Origin: JADHTT01 sp964633845
GTDB taxonomy: Bacteria > Campylobacterota > Campylobacteria > Campylobacterales > Arcobacteraceae
Direction: 5' to 3'
DNA: 64,000 bases
Assembly: GCA_964633845.1 (NCBI GenBank)
Contig: CAZWLA010000002.1
Coordinates: forward strand, 19,732-83,731
A program made the translations under genes and the position numbers. The notes under the pieces were generated by a model. That model was given only the letters and a program-made list of their open reading frames with translations, did not search any database and was not told where the DNA came from. Shown piece by piece: positions 50,834 to 59,641 of this stretch (the stretch's first letter is position 1; each line of letters opens with the position of its first letter).

Positions 50834-52684
50834 ATGATAAATAAAATAAAATTAAGTGTATTAGCTAGTAGTTTACTAGTATCAAGTTTAAGTGCAGATG
50901 TAGACTTAGGAATGCTTACAGTATATAGTGCAACAAAATCAGAACAAAGTATTAAAGATGTTACATCAAATGTAGAGGTTATTACAAGTACAGAACTTGA
51001 AGAAAGACATTATACAAATGTTGCTGAGGCATTAAATAGTATTGCAGGAATAAATATCACATCAAATGGTGGAATTGGACAAGGTTCATTTGTAAGAATC
51101 GATGGTATGCATTATTCAACAACATTAGTTTTAATTGATGGTGTTAGATATAACGATATTACGAATGGTTCTGCTTTTTTAGAAAATATATTAGTATCTA
51201 ATATAAAACAAATTGAAATCACAAAAGGTGCTCAATCAGGTATTTGGGGTGCTGATGCAAGTGGTGGAGTAATTAATATTATTACAAAAGACACTAAAGA
51301 TGGATTAAATGGAAGCGTAAATACTGAATATGGAAGTTTTAATACAAAAAAATATGGTGCTTCAGTATCACATAAAAATACTAATTATTATGTAAAATTA
51401 AATGCTCAAAAAATCACAAGTAATGGCTTTTCAGCGCAAGTACCAAGTGGTGATGATATAGAAGTTTATGAAGATGATGGATATGAGAATACAACTACAT
51501 CTATCAAAACTGGTTTTAATATAAATGAAGCTAATAAAATAGATTTTTCTCATACTATTATAGATAGTGAAGTAGAATATGATAGTGGAGCTTGGGGGTC
51601 TAGTGCTATTAATCAGGCTAATAGTACTATTTATAGTTCAACATCAAAAAGTAGATTTACAAAATTAAACTTTAATCATATTGATAGTTTTAATGAATTA
51701 GATATATACGCTAACAAATCATCTTTTGATAGAAAAGATCCAAATGGATATACAAAACAGTTTTTAGGTGAAGTAAAAGAATTTGGTTTAAAATCAAAGA
51801 TAGAATACAATAAAAAAGATTTTTTAATTTTTGGAGTTGATAAAAAAGATTTTTCACAAGAAAAAGCTTATGAGTTTAACTATACTAATAGTGGAGTGTT
51901 TTTAACAAATAGTAATAATTTAGATGGTGTAATAGCAGGTAAAACTGTATTCGCACAATCTTTAAGATATGACGAGTATAGTGAATTTAAAAATAAAACT
52001 ACAGGTAAAATAGGTATTAAACATTTTCATGAAAATATCAAAAATTTTACAACTAGTTTAAATTATGGTACAGGATATAAAGCACCGAGTTTATATGAAT
52101 TAAGCCATGATGGTGGAAACGAACTAAAACCTGAATATACAAGATCTTTAGATGTAACCGCAAACTATAATAACTTTAAAGTAAGATATTTTCAAAATAA
52201 AATTGATGATTTAATGAGTTATAGTAATAATAATACACCTTCTAATTATAGCGATGATTTTTATGAAAATGGTGAGGGTACATCAATTATAAAAGGTTAT
52301 GAGGTGAGCTATAAAAAAGATATTATGAATGATACACTTTTTTCTTTAAACTATACAAAACAAGATGCAAAAGATAAAGATGGAAAAATTTTAGGTAGAG
52401 TTGCTGAAGAACTTTTAAAAGTATCTATTGATTACTATGGTATCGATAAATTACATATAAATGTAAATGGTGAATATGTTGGAGATAGATTTGATCGTAA
52501 TGGTGAAACTGGTACAAAAACTGGAAAATATACAGTGATTAATTCTGTATTTAATTATGATGTCAATAAAGATCTAAAAGTATATTTAAAATGTAATAAC
52601 TTAACAAATAAATATTATCAAGAAGTTGATGGTTATGCTACAAGCCCACGAGCCTATTATGCAGGTTTAAAAGTAAAGTTCTAA
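50834..52684 (+). CDS. TonB-dependent outer-membrane receptor (BtuB-like)
   Basis: 616 residues: signal peptide (IKLSVLASSLLVSSLSA), a plug domain with TVYSATKSEQSIKDVTSNVEVI, VAEALNSIAGINITSNGG, IDGVRYND and GIWGADASGGVINIITK, then a 22-strand barrel ending in a Phe (YYAGLKVKF). The plug is most like cobalamin/corrinoid or small-siderophore receptors of BtuB type; ligand unproven. Ribosome-binding site AGGAAAA. No cobalamin riboswitch is seen in the ~36 bases between it and the small ORF. Confidence 0.88.
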   Translation: MINKIKLSVLASSLLVSSLSADVDLGMLTVYSATKSEQSIKDVTSNVEVITSTELEERHYTNVAEALNSIAGINITSNGGIGQGSFVRIDGMHYSTTLVLIDGVRYNDITNGSAFLENILVSNIKQIEITKGAQSGIWGADASGGVINIITKDTKDGLNGSVNTEYGSFNTKKYGASVSHKNTNYYVKLNAQKITSNGFSAQVPSGDDIEVYEDDGYENTTTSIKTGFNINEANKIDFSHTIIDSEVEYDSGAWGSSAINQANSTIYSSTSKSRFTKLNFNHIDSFNELDIYANKSSFDRKDPNGYTKQFLGEVKEFGLKSKIEYNKKDFLIFGVDKKDFSQEKAYEFNYTNSGVFLTNSNNLDGVIAGKTVFAQSLRYDEYSEFKNKTTGKIGIKHFHENIKNFTTSLNYGTGYKAPSLYELSHDGGNELKPEYTRSLDVTANYNNFKVRYFQNKIDDLMSYSNNNTPSNYSDDFYENGEGTSIIKGYEVSYKKDIMNDTLFSLNYTKQDAKDKDGKILGRVAEELLKVSIDYYGIDKLHINVNGEYVGDRFDRNGETGTKTGKYTVINSVFNYDVNKDLKVYLKCNNLTNKYYQEVDGYATSPRAYYAGLKVKF

Positions 52685-52685
52685 T

Positions 52686-53252
52686 ATGAAAATAATCAAC
52701 CGAGAATTTATAAAGTATAAGTTTTTTAATTCATTATTTCTTGGTATTTCTGTAGGGAGTATATTTATTATATATACTCCTTTAGAACCATCTATTTATT
52801 CTCTTGGTGGGGTAATACTTGCACTTGCTATGCTTTTTATAGCAAAGTTATATTCTAAGATTTTAAATATATATTATTTTTTTAGAATATCACTTTTTGT
52901 TGAGATAGTACCACTTTTACTTGTTGGCTACTTTTTACTTTTTTCATATAGTTATATGACAGCACTATTAGTTTATATAGGATATCAGCTCACTTTTACA
53001 TTTGGATCCTATTTGGTTCGTGCTGAAACAGTACTTTTACATCGAAGTAAATTGCTTACATTTCTTGATGTGGCAAAACAAAAGGGTTACTTAGTTGGGA
53101 TGGCTGTATCTTATATATTTTATCAAATAAGTGAAAAACTATTGGATATATCTAGTTATAAAGAGCAAGTATACTATATACATTTCCTATTATTTATTGT
53201 AGAATTAGTTACTATATATTTATTGATAAAATCTTTCAAAAGAGTTGTGTAA
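52686..53252 (+). CDS. Membrane protein next to the TonB receptor, 188 residues
   Basis: About six hydrophobic helices (FNSLFLGISVGSIFIIYTPL, LGGVILALAMLFIAKLY, LFVEIVPLLLVGYFLLF, TALLVYIGYQLTFTFGSYL and more), with a short loop that looks like half of a major-facilitator-type transporter. Not confidently assigned. It begins 1 base after the receptor stop, so a role with the receptor, as an inner-membrane uptake or regulatory partner, is plausible. Confidence 0.7.
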   Translation: MKIINREFIKYKFFNSLFLGISVGSIFIIYTPLEPSIYSLGGVILALAMLFIAKLYSKILNIYYFFRISLFVEIVPLLLVGYFLLFSYSYMTALLVYIGYQLTFTFGSYLVRAETVLLHRSKLLTFLDVAKQKGYLVGMAVSYIFYQISEKLLDISSYKEQVYYIHFLLFIVELVTIYLLIKSFKRVV

Positions 53253-53262
53253 GGACTTTAAA

Positions 53263-54189
53263 ATGATATTTAATGATGTAGAACTTAATAAAATCAAAAT
53301 TTTATCAAATGAAGATAAATTAGAAATGATGGGCGATAAAAGAAAAAAGCCCTATTGCAATAATAAGTATGCTTCAAATATGATGCTAAATCCTTTAAAA
53401 TTAGATCACATAAATAAGATTGATAAGCATGAAGCACATATGATTACATTAAATTTAGAAGATGCAATAGCTCCAAGTAGAAAAAAAGAAGCACTTATAA
53501 ATATAGCATTGTTTTTATCGCATTGTAAATATTCAAATAGTTTTATCATAGTTCGTACAAATCCAATTAATGAAGGTGGCCTTGAAGAGATAGAGTTTCT
53601 AAATAAATTTTCTTTTGATGCCATTAGAGTGTCTAAGATTAAAACAAAAGAGGATATTCAAAAAGCTTTAGATATATTAAGTGATGATAAAGAATTACAT
53701 ATATCCCTTGAGACAAAAGAGGCTTTTAATAATCTTGCAAATTTAAGAATTGATAAAAGATTTACAACTGCAAATATTGGAATTTTGGACCTTTTAAATT
53801 CTCTTAGTTTACCTCAATCACTTGTAGTTCAAAATAATCCTACAATTGACTATATATTATCAAAGTTTTTAGTAGATTGTAAAACAGCAGGTATTAGACC
53901 AATATCATTTATGTATCAAGATTATACTAATATAGAAGAGTTTAAAACATGGTGTCAAAAGGAAAAATTAATGGGCTTTAAAAGTAAAGCTTGTATGGGA
54001 CCAGCACAAGTAAAAATAGCAAATGATATATTTGAGATAGATGAAGATCAGATTCTTAGAGCTAGGCATATCAAAGAGGTATTTGAACAATATTCTAAAA
54101 TAAATGAAAATGGCTTTATGGATGATAAATATGGCTTTATAGATGAGCCAATTTATAAAGATGCTTTATTGGTCTTAGAAAATATATAA
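53263..54189 (+). CDS. CitE-like HpcH/HpaI aldolase family protein
   Basis: 308 residues. Resembles citrate-lyase-beta-like and malyl/citramalyl-CoA lyases: MITLNLEDAIAPSRKKEA near residue 70, FIIVRTNPIN near 95, LHISLETKEAF near 145 and GFKSKACMGPAQV near 250. The metal-binding Asp/Glu positions (E of LNLEDA and E of SLETKEA) are present. An upstream in-frame GTG (53245) overlaps the previous gene; I prefer the ATG at 53263, preceded by AAGGA. Substrate unknown. Confidence 0.8.
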   Translation: MIFNDVELNKIKILSNEDKLEMMGDKRKKPYCNNKYASNMMLNPLKLDHINKIDKHEAHMITLNLEDAIAPSRKKEALINIALFLSHCKYSNSFIIVRTNPINEGGLEEIEFLNKFSFDAIRVSKIKTKEDIQKALDILSDDKELHISLETKEAFNNLANLRIDKRFTTANIGILDLLNSLSLPQSLVVQNNPTIDYILSKFLVDCKTAGIRPISFMYQDYTNIEEFKTWCQKEKLMGFKSKACMGPAQVKIANDIFEIDEDQILRARHIKEVFEQYSKINENGFMDDKYGFIDEPIYKDALLVLENI

Positions 54190-54202
54190 TGGAGATAAAA
54201 TA

Positions 54203-54883
54203 ATGTTAAGCAAGAATATAATTTCACAAGTAATATCTACACAAATATCAAAAGTAAAAAAAATAGATGATGGTCAAAAGGTTTGGGAGACTGGTAGTTT
54301 TAAAGATAATACTACAAAACTTTTGGATGTAAAATATGACGGGATAGTTGGAAATGAAGTTGCAGATCTTAAGCACCATGGTGGAATAGATAAAGCAATA
54401 TTTGCAAATGCACAGAGTAATTATAATATATGGTCAAAGTATCTTAAAGTTGATTTTCTTGAGTATGGTGCATTGGCAGAGAATCTGACACTTACAGATT
54501 TAAATGAAGATAATGTATCTATAGGGGATATTCACAAAATAGGATCAGTAGTATTAGAAGTGTCACAACCTAGAGAACCATGCTGGAAGATAGGGCAAAA
54601 GTTTAAGCATAAAGAGTTTACAAAAGAGATATATGATAGTGGGCTTACTGGTTGGTACTATAGAGTAATAGAAGAGGGACAATTTCAAGTTAATGATGAG
54701 GTAGAGTTAATTAAAAAAGCTAATGACTCGTTTACTATAGTAAAAGCAAATTATATTTTAAAAAATCCTAATGAAAACTTAGAAGAAGCGCAAAAATTAG
54801 TATCACTTGATAGTCTAGGTGAACCATTTAGAAAAAGTTTAGATAAAAAGATCGGGAGTGTTAAAAATTCTGTGTCAATCTGA
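54203..54883 (+). CDS. MOSC-domain protein (YiiM-like), C-terminus altered by an IS end
   Basis: 226 residues. MOSC core: GSFKDNTTKLLDVKYDGIVGNEVADLKHHGGIDKAIFA near residue 30, VLEVSQPREPCWKIGQKF with the conserved Cys near 130, and the YiiM-type second helical part. YiiM acts in N-hydroxylated-base reduction in E. coli. The final residues (about GSVKNSVSI) are encoded by an IS256-type terminal inverted repeat (54854-54880), so the natural end was probably near RKSLDKK. Ribosome-binding site GGAG. Confidence 0.87.
   Translation: MLSKNIISQVISTQISKVKKIDDGQKVWETGSFKDNTTKLLDVKYDGIVGNEVADLKHHGGIDKAIFANAQSNYNIWSKYLKVDFLEYGALAENLTLTDLNEDNVSIGDIHKIGSVVLEVSQPREPCWKIGQKFKHKEFTKEIYDSGLTGWYYRVIEEGQFQVNDEVELIKKANDSFTIVKANYILKNPNENLEEAQKLVSLDSLGEPFRKSLDKKIGSVKNSVSI
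54854..54880. repeat. IS256-type terminal inverted repeat (left half of split element)
   Basis: The sequence beginning GGGAGTGT and containing CTGTGT matches 20 of 27 positions of the sequence at 63671-63697 (GGGACTGT ... CTGTGT). It lies 33 bases upstream of a transposase N-terminal fragment, at the distance expected for an IS end. It is fused in frame to the 3' end of the MOSC gene. Confidence 0.7.
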
Positions 54884-54912
54884 TATAATAAAATATATAA
54901 GGATTGATATAG

Positions 54913-55113
54913 ATGGAAGAAGAGATAGAAAATCAGCAGTTTGATTTTAATGATGCAGTACAGCAATTATTGTCAGGTAAAAATATAAATGGAAAAGATG
55001 GAGTACTTGCTCCATTGGTAAAACAATTAGTAGAAGCAGCTCTAGAAGCTATATCATCTTCAAGTAGTAAATTTTTTTTTCATAATAAATTATATCATAG
55101 TTTATTCCAATGA
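54913..55113 (+). pseudogene. IS256-family transposase, N-terminal fragment
   Basis: Codons 1-46 (54913-55050) match the start of IS256-family transposases: FDFNDAVQQLLSGKNINGK followed by DGVLAPLVKQLVEAALEA. After that the frame leaves the family (ISSSSSKFFF) and stops at 55113, against ~400 residues for an intact transposase. A run of nine T lies at 55072-55080. This is a dead remnant; the matching C-terminal part is found on the other strand at 63.7-63.9 kb. Confidence 0.8.
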
Positions 55114-55138
55114 GTATTTCTTTTAGTATAAGTTTTGA

Positions 55139-55144
55139 TACAAT
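55139..55144 (+). promoter_or_regulatory. Extended -10 promoter of the Cys-rich protein gene
   Basis: TG-A-TACAAT (55136-55144) followed by GGAG (55159-55162), 6 bases before the TTG start at 55169. It lies downstream of the IS remnant and may have been created or brought there by the rearrangement. Confidence 0.5.
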
Positions 55145-55168
55145 GATAAGTAAAAATTGGAGTAATAA

Positions 55169-55558
55169 TTGTCATATAAAAGCTGGATAGAATCACATGG
55201 AAAAAAACATAAAGATATTGTTGTTAAATTATCTCATTTAAGTGATAATGAGATAATTGAATACTTTAGATTTGAAAATATGAAAGAGAGAGAACCTGAT
55301 TTTTGTCCCTTGTATAAAGATAATACAAAATGCCATGATATTGAAAATTTAAATTGTTATCTTTGTGCCTGTCCAAATTTTAAAGTTTCTAAAGATAAAA
55401 GTTATTGTGATATAAAAAGTGTAGATGGAAGTAGTATAGTAGCAAAAGATGGCTATGTACATCAAGATTGTAGTAAATGTATAGTCCCGCATAAAGAGAA
55501 ATATATTCAAGAATATTTTGATAGAGATTGGATAAATATTATGAAAAATACTATTTAA
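55169..55558 (+). CDS. Cysteine-rich small-domain protein (PF04071-like)
   Basis: 129 residues, starting at a TTG with a well-spaced GGAG. Ten cysteines fall in a zinc-finger-like pattern: FCPLYKDNTKCH, NCYLCACPNF and DCSKCIVPH. This resembles the cysteine-rich small domain (PF04071), a presumed metal-binding module often seen near or fused to cobalamin-biosynthesis proteins. The BtuB-like receptor cluster just upstream would fit, but this is inference. Confidence 0.6.
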   Translation: MSYKSWIESHGKKHKDIVVKLSHLSDNEIIEYFRFENMKEREPDFCPLYKDNTKCHDIENLNCYLCACPNFKVSKDKSYCDIKSVDGSSIVAKDGYVHQDCSKCIVPHKEKYIQEYFDRDWINIMKNTI

Positions 55559-55651
55559 TAGCTATATTAAAACTTATTTAAAGCTTAATGTATATATCTA
55601 ACTAAAAAATAATATTTTATATATAGTATATTTTTATATACTTCCAATATC

Positions 55652-55686
55652 AAAAGCAAGGCACCTCTCTCCGCCTTGCTTTTTTT
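55652..55686. terminator. Bidirectional terminator between the Cys-rich gene and purB
   Basis: Perfect 11-bp stem (55652-55662 with 55673-55683), loop 55663-55672, with T-run 55680-55686 on the plus strand and an A-run before the left arm that gives a shorter U-run on the minus strand. It serves the plus-strand gene and possibly purB. Confidence 0.85.
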
Positions 55687-55717
55687 ATTACTTATAATTA
55701 AATTTTAACATTTTATA

Positions 55718-57046
55718 TTATTTAAATACTCGGTTAAATATTTTATCTACATTTTTAGTGTAATAATCATAATTGAAACATTCTCTGATTTGCTCTTCAG
55801 ATAACTTAGATCTTAATTCATCATCAGCTAATAGATGACCAAGGTATAAAGATTCACCACTCTCATCTATTGTTGGTTTTCCTTCTTTAATCTCTTCCCA
55901 AACTTTCATTGCATTTCTTTGTACGATTTTATAAGCATCTTCTCTTGATACACCAGCTTTTGGAAGTTCTAATAATACTCTTTGAGAGAAAACTAATCCT
56001 CCCGTAAGATTAAGATTTTTCATCATATTTTCTGGCATTACTGTTAAGTTTGCAATTACATTATTCATTCTATGCATCATAAAGTTTGTAGTGATAAATG
56101 CATCTGGTAACCAGAATCTTTCAGTAGAAGAGTGTGATATATCTCTTTCGTGCCATAATGCAACATTTTCCATTGCTGGAGCTGCATATGCTCTAACCAT
56201 TCTTGCTAGTCCAGTAATATTTTCAGTTAAAATTGGATTTCTTTTATGTGGCATAGCCGAAGACCCTTTTTGCCCTTTTGCAAAATATTCTTCAGCTTCA
56301 TACACTTCAGTTCTTTGTAGATGTCTTACTTGAACCGCAAACTTTTCAACAGAAGAAGATAATAGTGCTAGTGTTGTAGCTAGTCTTGCATATCTATCTC
56401 TATGAACTACTTGGTTTGCACAAGGTTCAGGTTTTAATCCTAATTCAGCCATAGCATACTCTTCAAGCTCTAATGGTGCATGTGCAAAGTTACCCATAGC
56501 TCCAGAGATCTGACCCACAGCAATAACTTCCATAGTATCTTCAAGGTTTTTAAGGTGACGTGCAACTTCATCATACCACACAGCTAAAGTTAAACCAAAT
56601 GTGATTGGTTCACCGTGGATACCGTGAGATCTACCTACCATAAGTGTCATCTTATGCTCTAGAGCTCTTTTTTTAATTGATTCCATTAGCATTTTTGTAT
56701 CAGCAATAATAATCTCTAGAGAATCTCTCATTTGAATTGCAACACCAGTATCAACAGCATCTGAAGATGTCATCCCATAGTGGAACCATCTTGATTCATC
56801 ACCTAAAGACTCAGAAACACTTGTATTGAATGCGATAAGGTCATGCTTTGTAATAGCTTCAATCTCTTCAATTCGTTCAACTGAAAATGTAGCATTTTTT
56901 ACTATTTTTTCACAATCATCATCAGGAATAAGACCAAGTTTATTCCAAGCTTTTACAGCTGCTTTTTCTACTTCTAACCATGCTGCATATCTTGCATGTT
57001 GTGTCCATTTTTCTGCCATTTCTGGTCGTGCATATCTTTCTACCAT
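55718..57046 (-). CDS. purB: Adenylosuccinate lyase
   Basis: Fumarase/aspartase-superfamily enzyme that acts twice in purine synthesis (SAICAR and adenylosuccinate cleavage). The signature GSSAMPHKRNP is near residue 262 and the catalytic His region GRSHGIHGEPITFG near 140. 442 residues. The ATG at 57046 is preferred over the preceding in-frame TTG because AGGAG (complement of 57052-57056) is spaced 5 bases from the ATG. Divergent from the pseudouridine synthase gene. Confidence 0.96.
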   Translation of the reverse strand: MVERYARPEMAEKWTQHARYAAWLEVEKAAVKAWNKLGLIPDDDCEKIVKNATFSVERIEEIEAITKHDLIAFNTSVSESLGDESRWFHYGMTSSDAVDTGVAIQMRDSLEIIIADTKMLMESIKKRALEHKMTLMVGRSHGIHGEPITFGLTLAVWYDEVARHLKNLEDTMEVIAVGQISGAMGNFAHAPLELEEYAMAELGLKPEPCANQVVHRDRYARLATTLALLSSSVEKFAVQVRHLQRTEVYEAEEYFAKGQKGSSAMPHKRNPILTENITGLARMVRAYAAPAMENVALWHERDISHSSTERFWLPDAFITTNFMMHRMNNVIANLTVMPENMMKNLNLTGGLVFSQRVLLELPKAGVSREDAYKIVQRNAMKVWEEIKEGKPTIDESGESLYLGHLLADDELRSKLSEEQIRECFNYDYYTKNVDKIFNRVFK

Positions 57047-57119
57047 CAAATCTCCTATTAATAATTGATTGTTTTTTAATGTGCTATACTATCAAAAATC
57101 TATAAAATAAGAGGTTAAA

Positions 57120-58004
57120 TTGCCATTTGTATTAAAAAAATATGATGCTATTAAAGGTAAAAAAGTTCAACTTTTTTTATTAAATGAAGTTGGACTTACC
57201 ATGTCAGTATCACAAAAGCTTTTAGCAAAAAAAAGAGTTTTTGATGATAAGGGAAATATACTTCAAAATGGACAAATATTAAAGTGTGATTATGTCCAAG
57301 TAGCAGTATTTGAAGGTCATACAAGAGGACTAAATCCAATTTTTCAGACAGATGATTTTGCTATATTTGATAAGCCATCAGGGGTAATGGTACATCCCAC
57401 TTCTAGAACTACCCAATATACACTTCTAGATGAGATTAGACATCACTTTGGTGATGATGCAAATTTAGCCCATAGAATTGATGCCGAGACTTCTGGTCTG
57501 GTGCTGGTAACAAAAAATAAATATGCAGATATATACCTTAAAACTATGTTTGAAGAGAAACAATATGACAAAAACTATTTAGCCATAGTAAAAGGCAATT
57601 TAGAAAAGAAAATGAAAATAGATACTCCTATATCAAAAGATGGTGGTATGATAGGTGTGAAGATGACAACAAAAAATCAAAATGGTAAAGAGTCATTGAC
57701 TATCATTACCCCTTTAAACTATAATAGTGAAAATGACACTACTCTTGTGCAAGCAGTGCCTCATACTGGAAGACAACATCAAATAAGAGTTCATCTTGAT
57801 TCTATTGGACACACAATATTAGGAGATCCTATATATGGTGTTGATGAAAATATTGCAGATGATTATTTATTGAAAAAGTTATCTTTAGACGATAGAATTG
57901 AATATACTGGAGCTTCCAGATTAATGTTGCATGCAAATACTTTGTCATTTAGATATAAGGATATTGAGTATAAGCTATCTTCCAAACAGTCTTTGGAAGT
58001 ATAA
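57120..58004 (+). CDS. RluA-family RNA pseudouridine synthase
   Basis: 294 residues. Short S4-like N-terminal region, then DFAIFDKPSGVMVHP near residue 83 and the catalytic signature AHRIDAETSGLVLVTKN near 120, with HTGRQHQIRVHLDSIGH near 220. Could be RluC or RluD type; the target base cannot be decided here. The start is TTG with AGAGG 6 bases upstream. Confidence 0.88.
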   Translation: MPFVLKKYDAIKGKKVQLFLLNEVGLTMSVSQKLLAKKRVFDDKGNILQNGQILKCDYVQVAVFEGHTRGLNPIFQTDDFAIFDKPSGVMVHPTSRTTQYTLLDEIRHHFGDDANLAHRIDAETSGLVLVTKNKYADIYLKTMFEEKQYDKNYLAIVKGNLEKKMKIDTPISKDGGMIGVKMTTKNQNGKESLTIITPLNYNSENDTTLVQAVPHTGRQHQIRVHLDSIGHTILGDPIYGVDENIADDYLLKKLSLDDRIEYTGASRLMLHANTLSFRYKDIEYKLSSKQSLEV

Positions 58005-58051
58005 TTTTAGGTATATTTTAAGTATATTTGGATAAAATTCGCAATATAAAG

Positions 58052-58076
58052 AAGGGCAATAGTCCAATTTGACCTT
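58052..58076 (+). promoter_or_regulatory. Possible hairpin in the rpmE leader
   Basis: AAGGGCAA (58052-58059) and TTGACCTT (58069-58076) form a 7-of-8 stem in the leader of rpmE, downstream of a -10-like TAAAAT (58033-58038). It could be a translational control site for L31; weak evidence. Confidence 0.3.
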
Positions 58077-58103
58077 TCGTGAAAAAATTAAAAAGGAAAA
58101 CAG

Positions 58104-58304
58104 ATGAAAAAAGATATCCACCCAGATTATAAAACTTGTGCAGTTTCTTGTGCATGTGGAAATAGTTTTGAGACTAAATCAAATGTTGAAACAATGAGAA
58201 TTGACGTTTGTGCTGCTTGTCATCCTTTCTTCACTGGTGAGCAAAGAATTGTTGATGCTGCTGGTAGAATTGATAAGTTTAAAAGCAAATATAATATGAA
58301 ATAA
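58104..58304 (+). CDS. rpmE: 50S ribosomal protein L31
   Basis: 66 residues of the zinc-binding (C+) type: Cys at positions in CAVSCACGN and DVCAACHPFFTG form the zinc site. Zinc-type L31 marks growth with adequate zinc. Strong ribosome-binding site AAGGAAA. Followed after 5 bases by rsmI. Confidence 0.95.
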   Translation: MKKDIHPDYKTCAVSCACGNSFETKSNVETMRIDVCAACHPFFTGEQRIVDAAGRIDKFKSKYNMK

Positions 58305-58309
58305 GCATC

Positions 58310-59131
58310 TTGCTTACTTTCATACCTACACCAATAGGTAACCTTGACGATGTCTCTTATCGTTGTGTTACCGCTTTGGTTGATACACAGATATATCTTT
58401 GTGAAGACACAAGGGTAACAAAAAGACTTCTTACACTTTTATCATATAAATTAAATTGTGATTTTGATATTAAAAATAAGCAATTTATATCATTGCATTC
58501 ACACAATGAATCAAGATTTGTAGAACAATTAACTAAAGAATATTTTGAAAATACAAAAGTATCATACGTAAGCGATGCTGGTATGCCGTGCGTAAGTGAT
58601 CCTGGTGCATTGTTAGTTAATTTTTGTATAAAGAATAATATTGAGTATGAAGTTTTACCTGGAGCAAATGCTCTTTTAACAGCATATGCTATGTCTGGAT
58701 TTAATAAAAAAGAGTTTACTTTCTTTGGTTTTTTACCACACAAAGGGAAAGATAGAGCATCTCAATTAAATTCTATCTTAGGATCAAAGTATATAACAAT
58801 TTTATATGAGTCTCCACATAGACTCCTAAAACTTTTAGAAGAAGTATCAAACCTAGATCCTAATAGAGAAATTTTTATGGTTAAAGAATTAACTAAAATG
58901 TACCAGAAAAGCTTTAAAGCTACATCAAAAGATCTTTATACACAATTTAAAAGTGAAAATATAAGAGGTGAATGGGTAGTTATTATTGATAGTGCAGTAT
59001 CTTGTGATGGTGAAGCAATATCTTTAGAAGATTTAGAAGCTCTTGATCTTCCACCTAAGCAAAAAGCGAAACTAATCTCTAAGCTTACTGGAGAAAAAAC
59101 AAAAGATGTATACAGTAGGCTTTTAGAATAA
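58310..59131 (+). CDS. rsmI: 16S rRNA (cytidine(1402)-2'-O)-methyltransferase RsmI
   Basis: 273 residues of the tetrapyrrole-methylase fold: FIPTPIGNLDDVSYR at the start, CEDTRVTKRLL, SDAGMPCVSDPG near residue 92, PGANALLTAYAMSGF and LYESPHRLLKLL. Modifies C1402 of the decoding centre. The start is TTG, right after rpmE, without a clear ribosome-binding site, so translation is probably coupled. Confidence 0.94.
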   Translation: MLTFIPTPIGNLDDVSYRCVTALVDTQIYLCEDTRVTKRLLTLLSYKLNCDFDIKNKQFISLHSHNESRFVEQLTKEYFENTKVSYVSDAGMPCVSDPGALLVNFCIKNNIEYEVLPGANALLTAYAMSGFNKKEFTFFGFLPHKGKDRASQLNSILGSKYITILYESPHRLLKLLEEVSNLDPNREIFMVKELTKMYQKSFKATSKDLYTQFKSENIRGEWVVIIDSAVSCDGEAISLEDLEALDLPPKQKAKLISKLTGEKTKDVYSRLLE

Positions 59132-59132
59132 T

Positions 59133-59615
59133 ATGACAAAATATCTTATCTATTTTTTGATAGCAACTATTATTAGTATGGCTGCAATATTAAAAAATAC
59201 ATTTGATAATTTAGAGTTATTAGATACAAAATTTCATATACAAAAACTGACAGCTAATAATCTACATAAAAAAAATAAATCTTTAATATCTCAAAAAAGA
59301 AAGATAAATCATAGAGTTAAGCAAGAGAGAAAAAATATTGTTAAAAAACATATCAATAGAACAAAAAAGAAAATTGCTTCAGCTCCAGCTAAAATGGTAC
59401 CATTTTTAGGGGCTAGTCTTGTTGTTGCTATGACAGCATATGATATACAAGAATCATGTGAAGATATAAAAGAGTTTCAAGAATTTGAGCAAGATATTTG
59501 TAATTTATCTTCAATTGAATTTGAGCAAAATAATAATGACTTATGTGGGTTATCTTTTGAAGCTCTTAAAAAATTGATTAGTATAGAATACGAACAATCT
59601 ATTTCAGCCAATTAA
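59133..59615 (+). CDS. Hypothetical membrane protein, 160 residues
   Basis: Not recognised. One N-terminal membrane helix (YLIYFLIATIISMAAIL), a very basic coiled-coil-like region (KKNKSLISQKRKINHRVKQ), a hydrophobic stretch near 88-105 (MVPFLGASLVVAMTAYDI) and an acidic C-terminal part with two Cys. It starts 1 base after rsmI. Confidence 0.65.
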   Translation: MTKYLIYFLIATIISMAAILKNTFDNLELLDTKFHIQKLTANNLHKKNKSLISQKRKINHRVKQERKNIVKKHINRTKKKIASAPAKMVPFLGASLVVAMTAYDIQESCEDIKEFQEFEQDICNLSSIEFEQNNNDLCGLSFEALKKLISIEYEQSISAN

Positions 59616-59629
59616 CTATACTTTTTGGA

Positions 59630-59635
59630 TAGAAT
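59630..59635 (+). promoter_or_regulatory. Putative leaderless promoter (-10) of rlmB
   Basis: TAGAAT preceded by TGG, ending 6 bases before the ATG at 59642; no Shine-Dalgarno. Confidence 0.45.
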
Positions 59636-59641
59636 CGCGGT

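Noticed and set aside
55072..55080. The run of nine T as a phase-variation tract
   Set aside because: It lies in a dead transposase fragment, so slippage would have no obvious effect.
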